64,000 nucleotides of DNA from Pseudomonas oryzihabitans (GTDB lineage Bacteria > Pseudomonadota > Gammaproteobacteria > Pseudomonadales > Pseudomonadaceae): assembly GCF_001518815.1 (NCBI RefSeq), contig NZ_CP013987.1:4486501-4550500 (forward strand), in the 5' to 3' direction. Shown here in pieces: positions 46,675 to 58,208 of this stretch. Below the pieces are notes generated by a model, which saw only the letters and a list, made by a program, of their open reading frames with translations, did no database searches and was not told where the DNA came from. Position numbers and translations under genes: made by a program. Each line of letters opens with the position of its first letter. Positions within the stretch are counted from its first letter, which is position 1.

Positions 46675-47392
46675 AGTGACCGCCCTGCACAAACACTATG
46701 GCAATCATCATGTGCTCAAGGGCATCGACCTGACCGTCGAGGAAGGCCAGGTGGTGGCCATCATCGGCAAGAGCGGCTCGGGCAAGAGCACCCTGCTGCG
46801 CACCCTGAACGGCCTGGAGTCGATCAACGACGGCGTCATCGAGGTGGACGGCGAGTACCTGGACGCCGCGCGGGTCAACCTGCGTTCACTGCGGCAGAAG
46901 GTCGGCATGGTCTTCCAGCAGTTCAACCTCTTCCCGCACCTCACGGTGGGCGAAAACGTGATGCTGGCGCCCCAGGTGGTCAAGAAGACGAGCAAGGACG
47001 AGGCCCGCGCCCTGGCCCGACAGATGCTCGACCGGGTCGGCCTGGCGGAGAAATTCGACAGCTATCCGGATCGGCTGTCCGGTGGCCAGCAGCAGCGGGT
47101 GGCCATCGCCCGCGCCCTGGCCATGTCGCCACGGGTGCTGCTGTGCGACGAGATCACCTCGGCACTGGATCCAGAGCTGGTCAACGAGGTGCTTGCCGTG
47201 GTCAAACAGCTGGCCCGCGAGGGCATGACCTTGATCATGGTCACCCACGAGATGAGATTCGCCCGCGAAGTGGGCGACAAGCTGGTGTTCATGCACCAGG
47301 GCAAGGTGCACGAGAGCGGCCATCCCCAGGAGCTGTTCGCCCGCCCGCAGACACCGGAACTGGCCCAGTTCATCGGTCAGGTGGCCTCCTGA
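46661..47392 (+). CDS. Polar amino-acid ABC transporter ATPase
   Basis: 243 residues from the ATG at 46661 with AGGAG just upstream. Walker A GKSGSGKST, Q-loop VFQQFNLFPH, signature LSGGQQQR, Walker B VLLCDEITSALD and H-loop VTHEM; note Ile in DEITSALD where most have PTSALD, which occurs in this family. Drives import with the two permeases. Last gene of the operon; no clear hairpin follows, only a short T run near 47406. Confidence 0.95.
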   Translation: MPLLRVTALHKHYGNHHVLKGIDLTVEEGQVVAIIGKSGSGKSTLLRTLNGLESINDGVIEVDGEYLDAARVNLRSLRQKVGMVFQQFNLFPHLTVGENVMLAPQVVKKTSKDEARALARQMLDRVGLAEKFDSYPDRLSGGQQQRVAIARALAMSPRVLLCDEITSALDPELVNEVLAVVKQLAREGMTLIMVTHEMRFAREVGDKLVFMHQGKVHESGHPQELFARPQTPELAQFIGQVAS

Positions 47393-47503
47393 GGCGAAAA
47401 ACCCTATTTTTTCTGCCACTTTGCGCAACCGTAACCGCTGTGCGCTTGAAGCCATCACCGGCTAGCTGGCACGATGGCGCGGTTTATCGCCGAGAGCCTC
47501 CAG

Positions 47504-49003
47504 ATGCAGCCTTCGCCAGCCGAACCCCACGAACTGATCGCCGCCATCGACCTGGGCTCCAACAGCTTTCATATCGTCCGGGCGCGCAATTTCCACGGGG
47601 AGATCCGCATCCTTGAGCGGTTGGGCGAAAAGATCCAGCTGGCCGCCGGCCTGGACGAATCGCGCCTGCTCAGCGAAGAGGCCATCCAGCGTGGCCTGGA
47701 CTGCCTGCGCCGCTTCGCCCAGCTGATCGCCGGCATGCCGCGTGGCGCCGTACGGGTGGTGGGCACCAATGCCCTGCGCGAGGCGCGCAATCGCGCCGAA
47801 TTCATCCAGCGCGCCGAAGCCGTGCTCGGCCATGCGGTCGAGGTCATTTCCGGTCGCGAAGAGGCCCGCCTCATCTATCTGGGCGTGTCCCACTCCATGC
47901 CCGATGTGCCCGGGCGCCGCCTGGTGACCGACATCGGCGGCGGCAGCACCGAATTCATCATCGGCCAGCGCTTCGAGACCCTGCAGCGCGAGAGCCTGCA
48001 GATGGGCTGCGTCAGCTTTACCAAGAGATTCTTCGCCGACGGCAAGATCACCGCGGCCCAATATGCGCGTGCCTACACTGCCGCGCGCCTGGAATTGATG
48101 AATATCGACCAGGGCCTGCGCGAGATGGGCTGGCACCAGGCTCTCGGCGCCTCCGGTACCATCCGCGCCGTGGCTCTGGCGATCCAGGCCGCCGGCCGTG
48201 GCAATGGCGAGATCACCCCGGACGGCATCGAGTGGCTCAAGCGCAAGCTGCTCAAGCAGGGCGACATCAACCTGCTCAACATCGATGGCGTGAAGCCGGA
48301 TCGGCGCGCCATCCTGCCAGGTGGCCTGGCCATCCTCGAAGCCCTGTTCAAGGCCCTGGAACTGCAGGAGATCCACCTTTCCGAAGGTGCCCTGCGCGAA
48401 GGGGTGCTCTACGACATGATCGGCCGGCACAGCCACGAGGACGTCCGCGAACGCACCCTCAAGGGCCTGGCCGAGCGCTACCACGTGGACCAGCGTCACG
48501 CCGAGCGCGTGGAAAAGCGCGCGCTCAAGTCCCTGGCCCAGGTCGCCGACGCCTGGGGCCTGACCGACGAGAACCATGCCGAGCTGCTGCGCTGGGGGGC
48601 GCGCCTGCACTGTGTGGGCCTGGATATCGCCCACTACCAGTACCACAAGCACGGCGCCTACCTGATCGAGCACTCGGACCTGCCCGGCTTCTCCCGCCGT
48701 GACCAGCAAGCCCTGGCACTGCTCGTGCGCGGCCACCGCCGCAACATCCCCCAGGATCGCCTGCAGGAGCTGGGCCCGGAAGGCGAGCCCTTGCTGCGCC
48801 TGACCCTGCTGCTGCGCTTCGCCATCCTCTTCCACCACATCCGCCACAAGAGCATTCCGGACGTCCAGCTCAGCGCTGGCGAGCGCAGCCTGGACGTGCA
48901 GTTCCCCGACGGCTGGCTGGAGGAAAACCCCCTCACCCAGGCCGACTTCGAGCTGGAAGCCCAGTGGTTGGAGCGGGTGGGGTATCGGTTGAGCGTTCGC
49001 TGA
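47504..49003 (+). CDS. ppx: Exopolyphosphatase
   Basis: Removes terminal phosphate from polyphosphate, opposing ppk. 499 residues from the ATG at 47504, which leaves about the same leader before [12 protein letters not shown] as homologs; an earlier ATG at 47474 would give 509. Ppx/GppA fold: phosphate-1 loop [23 protein letters not shown], phosphate-2 loop [19 protein letters not shown], and a C-terminal HD-like helical domain (about 315-490; [16 protein letters not shown]). Convergent with ppk across a large repeat mosaic, so polyphosphate synthesis and degradation genes face each other. Confidence 0.95.
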   Translation: MQPSPAEPHELIAAIDLGSNSFHIVRARNFHGEIRILERLGEKIQLAAGLDESRLLSEEAIQRGLDCLRRFAQLIAGMPRGAVRVVGTNALREARNRAEFIQRAEAVLGHAVEVISGREEARLIYLGVSHSMPDVPGRRLVTDIGGGSTEFIIGQRFETLQRESLQMGCVSFTKRFFADGKITAAQYARAYTAARLELMNIDQGLREMGWHQALGASGTIRAVALAIQAAGRGNGEITPDGIEWLKRKLLKQGDINLLNIDGVKPDRRAILPGGLAILEALFKALELQEIHLSEGALREGVLYDMIGRHSHEDVRERTLKGLAERYHVDQRHAERVEKRALKSLAQVADAWGLTDENHAELLRWGARLHCVGLDIAHYQYHKHGAYLIEHSDLPGFSRRDQQALALLVRGHRRNIPQDRLQELGPEGEPLLRLTLLLRFAILFHHIRHKSIPDVQLSAGERSLDVQFPDGWLEENPLTQADFELEAQWLERVGYRLSVR

Positions 49004-49013
49004 GGGGATTTTT

Positions 49014-49843
49014 CGTAGGTTGGGCTGAGCGGGAGCGAAGCCCAACTGTTGCATGTGCAACTCTGCACCCTAGGTTTTGTAAGTGCCCTGGCTGTTCATC
49101 GAGCTTTGCTGATGTTTCTTGTTTCGCCCACCCGGGCGACTCACTTTTTTCAAACGCGGCTGCGCGCCCCGGAAAAAAGTAAGCAAAAACGCTTGCCCTG
49201 GACATCCGGCCCTCCGCTGCGCTGCGGGTGACTCGCGTTGCTCGCCCTTCGGGCCAGCCTGCGGCTGTTACTCCGCTACGCTACGTTTCGCTCACGCCAG
49301 CGCCGTTCCGGGTCGGCCTACACGAGCCGTCCATGGCCCGTTAGGCCTCTCGCCGCATCCATGCGGCTCGACCCACTCCACGACACTGGCGTTCGCCCTC
49401 CTGAACGGGGCGATTCGCCAGCCTGAAAGTGTTGGTTGAAGAGCCCGTAACCCGTAGCGTGGACAACGGCGCAGCCTTGTCCACTGTTTATGATCAAGCT
49501 CATCAGTGGAAAACGCTGCGCGGTTTTCCACGCTACACCTGTGAACACCCAAGCCTTAGGCTTGCGCCCCGTCCCCATCAGTGAGGCCGAGTGTAGGTGC
49601 CGCTTAGGAGGATGCGAGGCAGGACGCCGAGCAAGGAGCGAGGGGACCCGGAGCGCAGCGGAGGGCCGAAACGTGGGGTGTGCTTTCTTTTGCTTACTTT
49701 TCTTTGCACCGGGCGGCGGTCCGCAAGCAAAGAAAAGTAAGTCGCCGGCCAGGCGAAACAAGAGCCGTCAGCAAAACACGATAATCAGCTCTTGCAGTGA
49801 AAAGCCAACAGTTGGGCTTCGCTGGCGCTCAGCCCAACCTACG
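49014..49843. repeat. Composite non-coding repeat mosaic bounded by inverted REP-like units (copy B)
   Basis: Left border unit 49014-49046 and right border unit 49811-49843 have the CGTAGGTTGGGCT / AGCCCAACCTACG termini. Reading B backwards reproduces much of copy A: the block with CAAAGAAAAGTAAG and its GCGGCGG-type stem (49690-49760) matches 4911-5003 inverted; the GCGATTCGCCAGCCTGAAAG segment (49401-49431) matches 5345-5375 inverted; the central hairpins 49454-49484 and 49506-49536 match 5285-5315 and 5233-5263. It occupies almost all of the 879-base gap between ppx and ppk. Many short open frames here are not genes. Confidence 0.85.
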
Positions 49844-49882
49844 GAACGGCTAGGCCCATGGTGGCATGGGCCCGAAACTCCC

Positions 49883-52108
49883 TCAGCGGGTATTCACCAC
49901 CGGACTGGCCAGCCGCTCCAGCAGCGTCGCCTGCACGCTACGGGCGTTCTGGTTGCCAGTGGGCGACTGCCGCACGTAGCTGCCGTCCTCCTGCAGTACC
50001 CAGGCCTGGGTGTTGTCGGTGAGGTAGCCTTCCAGCTCCTTCTTGACCCGGCTGATGAGCTTCTTGCCCTCCACCGGGAAGCAGGTCTCGACGCGCATGT
50101 CGAGGTTGCGCTCCATCCAGTCGGCGCTGGAGAGATAGAGCTTCTCGTCACCGCCGTTGAGGAAGTAGTAGATGCGGCTGTGCTCCAGGAAGCGGCCGAT
50201 GATGGAGCGCACCTGGATGTTGTGGGACACGCCCGGTACGCCCGGACGCAGGCAGCACATGCCACGCACCACCAGGTCGATCTTCACCCCGGCCTGGCTG
50301 GCCTTGTAGAGGGCGCGGATGACCTTGGGATCGGTGAGGCCGTTGACCTTGGCCATGATCTGCGCCGGACGTCCTTCGCTGGCCGCCACGGCTTCGCGGT
50401 TGATCATCTCCAGCAGGTTCTTCTTCAGGGTGAAGGGCGCGTGCAGCAGCTTCTTCATGCGCAGGGTCTTGCCCATGCCGATCAGCTGGTTGAACAGCTT
50501 GTGCACGTCCTCGGTGAGGGCCACGTCGGCGGTCAGCAGGCTGTAGTCGGTGTACAGCTTGGCATTGCCGGCATGGTAGTTACCGGTACCCAGGTGGGCA
50601 TAGCGACGCAGCTCACCGTTCTCGCGGCGCAGGATGAGCATCATCTTGGCGTGGGTCTTGAAGCCCACCACGCCGTAGATGACCACGGCGCCAGCCTGCT
50701 GCAGGCGGCTGGCCAGCTGCAGGTTGGATTCCTCGTCGAAGCGGGCGCGCAATTCGATGACCGCGGTCACCTCCTTGCCGCTGCGCGCCGCGTCCACCAG
50801 GGCGTCGACGATCTCGGAGTTGGCACCGCTGCGGTAGAGCGTCTGCTTGATCGCCAGGACGTTAGGGTCCTTGGCGGCCTGGCGCATCAGGTCGATCACC
50901 GGGGTGAAGGACTCGAAGGGGTGCAGCAGCAGCACATCGAGCTTGCCCAGCACGTTGAAGAGGTTGTCCTTCTTCTGCAGCAGCTTGGGAATGGTCGGCG
51001 TGAAGGGGGCGCTCTGCAATTCCGGATGGCTATCCAGCCCGGTGATGGAGAACAGCCGGGTCAGGTTGACGGGACCGTTGACCTTGTACAGCTCGCTTTC
51101 GCCCAGATTGAACTGCTTGAGCAGGTAGTCGGTAAGGTGTTTCGGGCAGATGTCCACCACCTCGAGCCGCACCGCATCGCCATAGCGACGCGAGAACAGC
51201 TCGCCGCGCAGGGCACGGGCCAGGTCTTCGACATCCTCGGTGTCCACCGAGAGGTCGGCGTTACGGGTCAGGCGGAACTGGAAGCAGCCCTTGACCTTCA
51301 TGCCGGGGAAGAGATCGTCGGCATGGGCGTGAATCATCGAGGACAGGAAGACGTAGTTGTCCCCGGGACCGGCGACCTCCTCGGGCACCCGGATGATCCG
51401 CGGCAGCAGGCGCGGCGCCGGGATGATGGCCAGGCCCGAGTCACGGCCGAAGGCGTCCATGCCCTCCAGCTCGACGATGAAGTTGAGGCTCTTGTTCACC
51501 AGCAGCGGAAAGGGGTGGGTCGGATCCAGGCCGATGGGCGTGATGATCGGCGCGATCTCGTCGCGGAAGAACTTGCGCACCCAGGCCTTGATCTTGACGT
51601 CCCAGTAGCGCCGCCGGATGAAGCGGATCTGCTGCTCGGCCAAGGCCGGCAGCAGGACGTCGTTGAGGATGGCGTACTGCCGTTCCACCTGGCCGTGGAC
51701 GATTTCGCTGATGCGCGCCAGCGCCTGGTGCGGCAGCAGGCCGTCGGCCCCGGCCTGCTCACGGGCGAAGGCGATCTGCTTCTTGAGGCCCGCCACGCGG
51801 ATCTCGAAGAACTCGTCCAGGTTGCTGGAGAAGATCAGCAGGAACTTGAGGCGTTCGAGCAGCGGATAGGATTCGTCGAGGGCCTGTTCCAGCACCCGGA
51901 TGTTGAACTGCAGCTGCGACAGCTCGCGATGGATATAGAGGCTGCTGTCGTCCACGTTGGCCGCCGGCACGGTAGGCGCGGGCGGCGCCTCCACCACGGG
52001 CGCGGGCTGGACAGCGGCGTCTGGCGCGACCGCCTCGGTGGTCAGGTCCGTGGACTCGACGGTGGCTGATTGTTGCAGATCGGTTTCGACGAAACCCTGG
52101 CTACTCAT
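49883..52108 (-). CDS. ppk1: Polyphosphate kinase 1
   Basis: Polymerises the gamma-phosphate of ATP into polyphosphate; cytoplasmic or membrane-associated tetramer. 741 residues. An acidic, proline/alanine-rich N-terminal extension of about 55 residues precedes the N domain ([20 protein letters not shown]). Catalytic core: [20 protein letters not shown], the autophosphorylated histidine at about 486 in [22 protein letters not shown], and the second histidine in [12 protein letters not shown]. Nine bases downstream of hemB in the same direction. The extension explains the length above the roughly 690 residues usual for E. coli. Confidence 0.97.
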   Translation of the reverse strand: MSSQGFVETDLQQSATVESTDLTTEAVAPDAAVQPAPVVEAPPAPTVPAANVDDSSLYIHRELSQLQFNIRVLEQALDESYPLLERLKFLLIFSSNLDEFFEIRVAGLKKQIAFAREQAGADGLLPHQALARISEIVHGQVERQYAILNDVLLPALAEQQIRFIRRRYWDVKIKAWVRKFFRDEIAPIITPIGLDPTHPFPLLVNKSLNFIVELEGMDAFGRDSGLAIIPAPRLLPRIIRVPEEVAGPGDNYVFLSSMIHAHADDLFPGMKVKGCFQFRLTRNADLSVDTEDVEDLARALRGELFSRRYGDAVRLEVVDICPKHLTDYLLKQFNLGESELYKVNGPVNLTRLFSITGLDSHPELQSAPFTPTIPKLLQKKDNLFNVLGKLDVLLLHPFESFTPVIDLMRQAAKDPNVLAIKQTLYRSGANSEIVDALVDAARSGKEVTAVIELRARFDEESNLQLASRLQQAGAVVIYGVVGFKTHAKMMLILRRENGELRRYAHLGTGNYHAGNAKLYTDYSLLTADVALTEDVHKLFNQLIGMGKTLRMKKLLHAPFTLKKNLLEMINREAVAASEGRPAQIMAKVNGLTDPKVIRALYKASQAGVKIDLVVRGMCCLRPGVPGVSHNIQVRSIIGRFLEHSRIYYFLNGGDEKLYLSSADWMERNLDMRVETCFPVEGKKLISRVKKELEGYLTDNTQAWVLQEDGSYVRQSPTGNQNARSVQATLLERLASPVVNTR

Positions 52109-52117
52109 TGAAGCTCC

Positions 52118-53167
<1,050 letters not shown>

Positions 53168-53404
53168 TCAGTGTGAGGGGTTATAGGCCACAATCATGAC
53201 CGATTGGTAACAGTAGATGACAATATGGTGTGCCTATAGCGCCTATCCAAGGCAGACGCTGACCGGAGCTGGCGTGACACAGGGTCGCAGTGAAATCTGT
53301 GGCTGACCGCCTGGCACCCGGCGGACGGAAGTCCGTCACACTTTCTTTCCAGGCGCCAACCGGGGTAGGCTGCGCCATCTTCAATTCACCTCGTGTAGCG
53401 CCGA

Positions 53405-53959
53405 ATGCTCCAGCAATTCCTCCACGATTTCGGCTATTTCGCCCTTTTTCTCGGCACCTTCTTCGAGGGCGAAACCATTCTGGTGCTGGCCGGCTTTCTC
53501 GCCTTTCGTGACTACATGAGCATCCAGACCGTCATACTGGTCGCTTTCTGCGGCAGCTATGCCGGCGATCAGCTCTGGTATTTCCTCGGTCGTCGCCACG
53601 GGCGCAAGCTGCTGGCGCGCAAGCCCAAGTGGGAAGCTGCCGGGGATAAGGCGCTGGCGCACATCCGGCGCCACCCGGATCTCTGGGTGCTGAGCTTTCG
53701 CTTCGTCTATGGCCTGCGCACGGTGATGCCGGTAGCCATCGGCCTGTCCGGCTATCCGCCGGCGCGCTATCTGATCCTCAACGGTATCGGCGCCATCGTC
53801 TGGGCCACGGTGCTGGGCTACGCCGCCTACCACTTCGGCGCGGTTCTCGAAGGCGTGCTGGGCAATCTCAAGCGCTATGAACTGATGGTGCTGGGCGGCC
53901 TGGTGGTGATCGGCCTGCTGCTCTGGCTCTGGCGCCGCAGCCGCGCACCCAAGGTCTGA
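53405..53959 (+). CDS. DedA-family membrane protein
   Basis: 184 residues with four or five hydrophobic segments. DedA/SNARE-associated fold: FGYFALFLGTFFEGETILVL near the N-terminus with the conserved acidic residue pair, GSYAGDQLWYFLGRRHGRKL (G-x3-D and FxGR motif), and RFVYGLRTVMPVAIGLSGYP with the essential arginine. Members are proton-driven lipid or undecaprenyl-phosphate flippases; which lipid this one handles is unknown. Divergent from hemB across 264 bases with no other gene. Confidence 0.92.
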   Translation: MLQQFLHDFGYFALFLGTFFEGETILVLAGFLAFRDYMSIQTVILVAFCGSYAGDQLWYFLGRRHGRKLLARKPKWEAAGDKALAHIRRHPDLWVLSFRFVYGLRTVMPVAIGLSGYPPARYLILNGIGAIVWATVLGYAAYHFGAVLEGVLGNLKRYELMVLGGLVVIGLLLWLWRRSRAPKV

Positions 53960-54077
53960 TGGGCGAACGTCCGGTTAGCGGCTACGCCCATCGACCGGAT
54001 TAAAGGCTCGGCCGCCGCTGCCGATGCCCTGAGCATCAACCTCCTTTAACGCCCGTGCGGCAAGCTGGCGATTGAGC

Positions 54078-56198
54078 ATGCTGAATTTCTCCACCTTGCT
54101 TCCCCCCGGTCATCAGGTCCTGGCCGCCAACACGTACGAAGGCGTACTGGTGGTGCTGTCCTACCTTATCGCCAGTGCGGCGGGCTATACCGCCCTGGCC
54201 ATGGCCGACTGGGTGACCAACAGTCGCTCCCGCCGCGGCAGCGAGTTGGCCAAGCTGATCGGCGCCATCGCCCTGGGTGGTGGCATCTGGTCGATGCACT
54301 TCCTGGCCATGCTGTCGTTCAAGATCGGCATCCATGTGCACTATGCCCCGCTGCAGACCCTGGGCTCGCTGCTGATCGCCATTGCCGTGTCCTACACGGT
54401 GATGCACCTGATCGGTCGCGAATCCCTGACCGCACCTCAGTATCTGCTCGCCTCTCTGGCCGCCGGCCTGGGCATCGCGACCATGCACTACACCGGGATG
54501 CTGGCCATGCACTCGGTGGCGGTGCAGCTCTACGATCCGCTGCTGGTGGTGGTCTCGGTGGTGATCGCCAGCCTGGCCTCCCTTGGCGCCCTGCTGCTGG
54601 CTTTCCGCCTGCGCGGCAGGACTGGCCTCAGGACCGTCTGGCTGCGCCTGCTGGGGAGCCTGGGACTCGGCTTCGCCATCGTGTCCATGCACTTCACCGG
54701 CATGGCCGCCCTGACCCTGGCCGTGCCCGTTGGCTTCGAGCCGGATGGCCTGGCGGAAATGAACCAGCATCTGGAGCTGGGCATGGGGATCGCGCTCGGC
54801 ACCCTGTTCATCATCATGGTCGGCCTCCTCGCCGCCTGGGCTGGCGAGCGCTTCCATGCCCAGCGCCTGCGTCTGGAACGGGTCTCCACCACGCTCGACC
54901 AGATCACCCTGCACGACCCCCTCACCCATCTGCTCAACGGCGCCAGCTTCATCCAGACCGTGGATCGGGCCATCGGTCAGGCGCGGACCGGCGAGCAGTT
55001 CGCCCTGTTGATGCTGGACATCGACCACTTCAAACGCATCAATGACAGCCTCGGCCATGCCCTTGGCGATGAATTGCTGATCCAGATGGCGCAGCGGATT
55101 CGCGCCGTGCTCGACAACGATCTACCACTGGCCCGCTATGCCGGCGACGAATTCAGCCTGCTGCTGCCCCTGGGCCAGCGCGGCGACAGCCAGCCCCTGG
55201 CCCTGCGTCTGCTGGAGCAGCTGCGCCCGCCCTTCGAATTGGCCGGGCAGCGCATCGCCATGACCTTCAGCCTGGGGATCGCCCACTATCCCCAGGATGG
55301 CGCCAACGCCGGCCAGCTGCTGCGCAGTGCCGGCCTGGCAGTCGGCCACTGTAAGCGCAGCGGGCGCAATTGCAGCCAGAGGTTCACCACCGAACTCCAG
55401 CGCGAGGCCGATGACCTGCTCAGCCTGGAGATGGACCTGCGCCACGCCCTGGCCCAGGGCGGCCTGCACGTGGCCTACCAGCCTATCGTCGACCCCGCGG
55501 GCGGGCCCGTCGGCCTGGAAGCCCTGGTCCGCTGGCAGCATCCGGTGCTGGGTCCGCTGAGTCCCGAACGCTTCGTTCGCGTCGCCGAGGAAACCGGGCT
55601 GATCGCTGACCTGGATGGCTGGGTCATGCGCCAGGCCTGTGCCGACCTGGCCCAGCTGCGCCGCGAGGGCTACCTGGCGCTCCGGGTGTCGGTGAACTGC
55701 TCGGCGCTGAATCTGAGTGATCGCCTCCTGCCCCAGGCCATCGCCCGGGCGCTGCAGGCCGAAGATCTACCCGCCTCGGCGCTGACTCTCGAAGTGACCG
55801 AAAACGCCCTGATGCACAGTCTCAACGTGGCCGTCGAGGTGCTCGGCGAGATCCGCACCCTGGGTGTGCGGGTCTCCATCGACGACTTCGGCAGTGGCTA
55901 CTCGTCGCTGGCCTACCTGAGTCGGCTACCGGTGGACTCGCTCAAGGTGGACCGCTCCTTCGTTCGCACCATCCCCAAACAGAGCAACGACATGGCCATC
56001 GCCTCGGCGATCATCGCCATGGCGCACAAGCTGGGCCTGAATGTGGTCGCCGAAGGGGTGGAAACCGCCGAACAGCGCCAATTCCTGCAGGCCAACGGCT
56101 GCAACTTCATGCAGGGCTATCTGTTCGGTCGACCCATGCCGTTGCCGCAACTGCGTACCTGGCTGCAGCAGCACAGCATCACGGCCGTTCCCGCCTAG
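54078..56198 (+). CDS. MHYT-GGDEF-EAL membrane protein (MucR-like)
   Basis: 706 residues from the ATG at 54078; a TTG two codons earlier is also possible. Seven-helix MHYT sensor (about 1-250) with motifs WSMHFLAM, ATMHYTGM and VSMHFTGM, which are proposed to bind copper for gas sensing. A GGDEF domain (about 275-430) follows with AGDEF instead of GGDEF, so cyclase activity may be altered. An intact EAL domain (about 445-695) has EALVRW, VTENAL, IDDFGSGYSS and LKVDRSFV, predicting c-di-GMP hydrolysis. The layout equals P. aeruginosa MucR, which affects alginate; that role here is by homology. Confidence 0.93.
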   Translation: MLNFSTLLPPGHQVLAANTYEGVLVVLSYLIASAAGYTALAMADWVTNSRSRRGSELAKLIGAIALGGGIWSMHFLAMLSFKIGIHVHYAPLQTLGSLLIAIAVSYTVMHLIGRESLTAPQYLLASLAAGLGIATMHYTGMLAMHSVAVQLYDPLLVVVSVVIASLASLGALLLAFRLRGRTGLRTVWLRLLGSLGLGFAIVSMHFTGMAALTLAVPVGFEPDGLAEMNQHLELGMGIALGTLFIIMVGLLAAWAGERFHAQRLRLERVSTTLDQITLHDPLTHLLNGASFIQTVDRAIGQARTGEQFALLMLDIDHFKRINDSLGHALGDELLIQMAQRIRAVLDNDLPLARYAGDEFSLLLPLGQRGDSQPLALRLLEQLRPPFELAGQRIAMTFSLGIAHYPQDGANAGQLLRSAGLAVGHCKRSGRNCSQRFTTELQREADDLLSLEMDLRHALAQGGLHVAYQPIVDPAGGPVGLEALVRWQHPVLGPLSPERFVRVAEETGLIADLDGWVMRQACADLAQLRREGYLALRVSVNCSALNLSDRLLPQAIARALQAEDLPASALTLEVTENALMHSLNVAVEVLGEIRTLGVRVSIDDFGSGYSSLAYLSRLPVDSLKVDRSFVRTIPKQSNDMAIASAIIAMAHKLGLNVVAEGVETAEQRQFLQANGCNFMQGYLFGRPMPLPQLRTWLQQHSITAVPA

Positions 56199-56223
56199 GT
56201 CCTGTCCGAAGCATCGGCATTGC

Positions 56224-56694
56224 TCATACAGGCCTGGCGGCGGCCTCGCGCTGGAGACGGGTCAGCAACCGATCCAGCGCATTGGCGAAGGCCTGGCGAT
56301 CCCGCTCGCCGTAGCCGGCCTGGCCGCCGCCCATCTGCCCCTGGTCACGCAGATCGGTCATCAGATTGCGCATGGCCAGACGCTGCCCCATGTTGCGCTC
56401 GTCGAACTCCTGGCCACGCGGATCAAGGGCAGCCACGCCCTTCTTCACCAGGCGATCGGCCAGGGGAATATCGCTGCAGATCACCAGGTCACCCGGCTGT
56501 GCCTGTTCGACCAAGTGATCATCAGCGGCATCGGGGCCGCTGGGTACCACCACCAGGCGGACACAGGCGAAGGGCGGCTTGATCTGCGGCTGTCCGGCCA
56601 CCAGCACCACCTCCAGCTTGCGCTTGAGGGCGAACTTGCAGACCAGCTCCTTGGCGGCGCGCGGACAGGCATCGGCATCGATCCACAGGATCAC
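56224..56694 (-). CDS. YaiI/YqxD (UPF0178) family protein
   Basis: 156 residues from the GTG at 56694, which has GGAGA seven bases upstream; the frame is open to 56796 but without a comparable site. PIN-like fold: ILWIDADACPRAAKELV at the N-terminus with the acidic metal residues, VVVPSGPDAADDHLVEQ, GDLVICSDIPLADRLVKKG and DPRGQEFDERNMGQRLAMR. Possible nuclease, activity unproven. Divergent from the SDR gene by 100 bases. Confidence 0.9.
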   Translation of the reverse strand: MILWIDADACPRAAKELVCKFALKRKLEVVLVAGQPQIKPPFACVRLVVVPSGPDAADDHLVEQAQPGDLVICSDIPLADRLVKKGVAALDPRGQEFDERNMGQRLAMRNLMTDLRDQGQMGGGQAGYGERDRQAFANALDRLLTRLQREAAARPV

Positions 56695-56794
56695 GAGATT
56701 TCTCCGGCAAAAGCCCAGGATACCGCGCCGTGGCGGCGCACCCCAGCGCAGCGGCGCGGTCGGACAGGGATACCGATCCGACCGGAGTCCACCC

Positions 56795-57559
56795 ATGACC
56801 TTCTGGCAACGCCTGGAGCACCCCGCTCAGGCCCTGGTGTACGGTGCCACTGGCGGCCTCGGCCTGGCCCTGTGCGAGCAGCTGCTGACCCGTGACGACG
56901 TGGGCCTGGTCTGGGCCTGCGCGCGCCAGGCTGAAGCCCATGAGGGCCTGACCGAGTTGGCGCGGCAGCACGGCCCGCGTCTGCGCCGGCTTGATGTCGA
57001 TCCGCTCGCCGCAACCGACCTGGCGACCCGGCTAGCGGGCGCGACGCCGCGCCTGGACCTGCTGCTGTGCGCCTCGGGCCTGTTGCAGGGCGAGCAGGCA
57101 CAGGCCGAGAAGAGCCTGGCGCAGGTGGGTCAGGCCGGCCTGGTGGAAAGCTATCTGGCCAATGCCGTACTGCCGCTGTTGCTGATCCGGCAGCTGACGC
57201 CGCTGCTCAAGGGCCAGCATCCCTGCCAGATCGCGGCGCTCTCGGCACGGGTCGGCTCCATTGGCGACAACCGCCTGGGTGGCTGGTATGGCTACCGGAT
57301 GGCCAAGGCCGCGCTCAACCAGGGACTGCGCTGCGCCAGCATCGAACTGGCTCGACTCAACCCCCAGAGTTGCGTGCTGGCCCTGCATCCCGGCACCACC
57401 GATACCGCGCTGTCACGCCCCTTCCAGGCACGGGTGCCGGCTGACAAGCTGTTTACGCCAGGCTATGCGGCGGAGCGGCTGCTGGAAGTACTGGCCGCCC
57501 GCACCCCGGCCGAGACCGGCAGTTTCTGGGATTGGCAGGGTCAGGCGGTGGCCTGGTAG
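56795..57559 (+). CDS. Short-chain dehydrogenase/reductase
   Basis: 254 residues from the ATG at 56795. NAD(P)-binding TGxxxGxG-type motif GATGGLGLALCEQ at about residue 18, LLLCASGLLQ strand, catalytic Ser in AALSARVGSIGDN, and the Y-x3-K pair in WYGYRMAKAALNQ. The segment PGTTDTALSRPF near the C-terminus is typical of the csgA/YciK-like C-factor group. Substrate unknown. Convergent with the LysE-type exporter with a nine-base gap. Confidence 0.92.
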   Translation: MTFWQRLEHPAQALVYGATGGLGLALCEQLLTRDDVGLVWACARQAEAHEGLTELARQHGPRLRRLDVDPLAATDLATRLAGATPRLDLLLCASGLLQGEQAQAEKSLAQVGQAGLVESYLANAVLPLLLIRQLTPLLKGQHPCQIAALSARVGSIGDNRLGGWYGYRMAKAALNQGLRCASIELARLNPQSCVLALHPGTTDTALSRPFQARVPADKLFTPGYAAERLLEVLAARTPAETGSFWDWQGQAVAW

Positions 57560-57568
57560 CGGCCGGCT

Positions 57569-58204
57569 TCAGATCGCGGCGCGGCGCACCGTGGACAGCA
57601 GCGCCGCGGCGGCGAGGAACAGGCTGGCGAAGACCCGGTTGGTGATGCGCTGCTGACGCGGGGTGCGCAGTAGGGTCAGTACCCGGGCGGCGAGGCCCGT
57701 GTAGCCGGCCATGACGATCAGGTCGACGGTGACCATGGTCGCCCCGATGATCAGGTACTGCGCGGCCAGGGGCGCCCGGGGATCGACGAACTGCGGCAAT
57801 ACCGCGAGCAGGAAGATCAGCGCCTTGGGGTTGCTCACGTTGACCAGGAAGCCACGCATGATCAGGGCGCTGATACGCGGTGGCAGACGTTCGCCGGCCA
57901 CCTGTTCGCCCAGGTCCAACGGCGCCGCGCGCCATTGGCGGATGGCCAGGTAGGCGAGATAGAGAACCCCGAACCACTTGATCAGGGTGAAGGCCAGCTG
58001 CGAGGTCGCTAGCAAGGCGCCGACACCCACGGCGACGACGGCGATCTGCAGGGCCAGCCCCAGCTGCAGGCCCAGTGCCGTCCAGTAGCCGCGCCGGAAA
58101 CCGTGGTTGACGCCCGCGCTCATGGAGGCGACAGCGCCTGCCCCCGGCGAGAGGCTGATCATCCAGCAGGCGATGAAGAAACCGGTCCAGACCTGCAGAC
58201 TCAT
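57569..58204 (-). CDS. LysE/RhtB-family amino-acid exporter
   Basis: 211 residues from the ATG at 58204. Six hydrophobic segments. Seen: FFIACWMISLSPGAGAVASM with the family SPGP-like motif near residue 18, GYWTALGLQLGLALQI, and NPKALIFLLAVLPQFVDP (the NPK motif). Exports a small neutral or basic amino acid or homoserine lactone-like compound; specificity unknown. Four bases after the mechanosensitive channel gene, so probably cotranscribed with it. Confidence 0.92.
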   Translation of the reverse strand: MSLQVWTGFFIACWMISLSPGAGAVASMSAGVNHGFRRGYWTALGLQLGLALQIAVVAVGVGALLATSQLAFTLIKWFGVLYLAYLAIRQWRAAPLDLGEQVAGERLPPRISALIMRGFLVNVSNPKALIFLLAVLPQFVDPRAPLAAQYLIIGATMVTVDLIVMAGYTGLAARVLTLLRTPRQQRITNRVFASLFLAAAALLSTVRRAAI

Positions 58205-58208
58205 GGGC

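Noticed and set aside
49050-49080. Possible NtrC half-sites (TGCACC) in repeat copy B
   Set aside because: Only single half-sites and no sigma-54 promoter nearby.
49119-49761. Open frames in repeat copy B, some running into the antisense of ppk
   Set aside because: Same repeat DNA as copy A; the long + strand frame from 49490 is mainly antisense to ppk and reflects high-GC codon bias.
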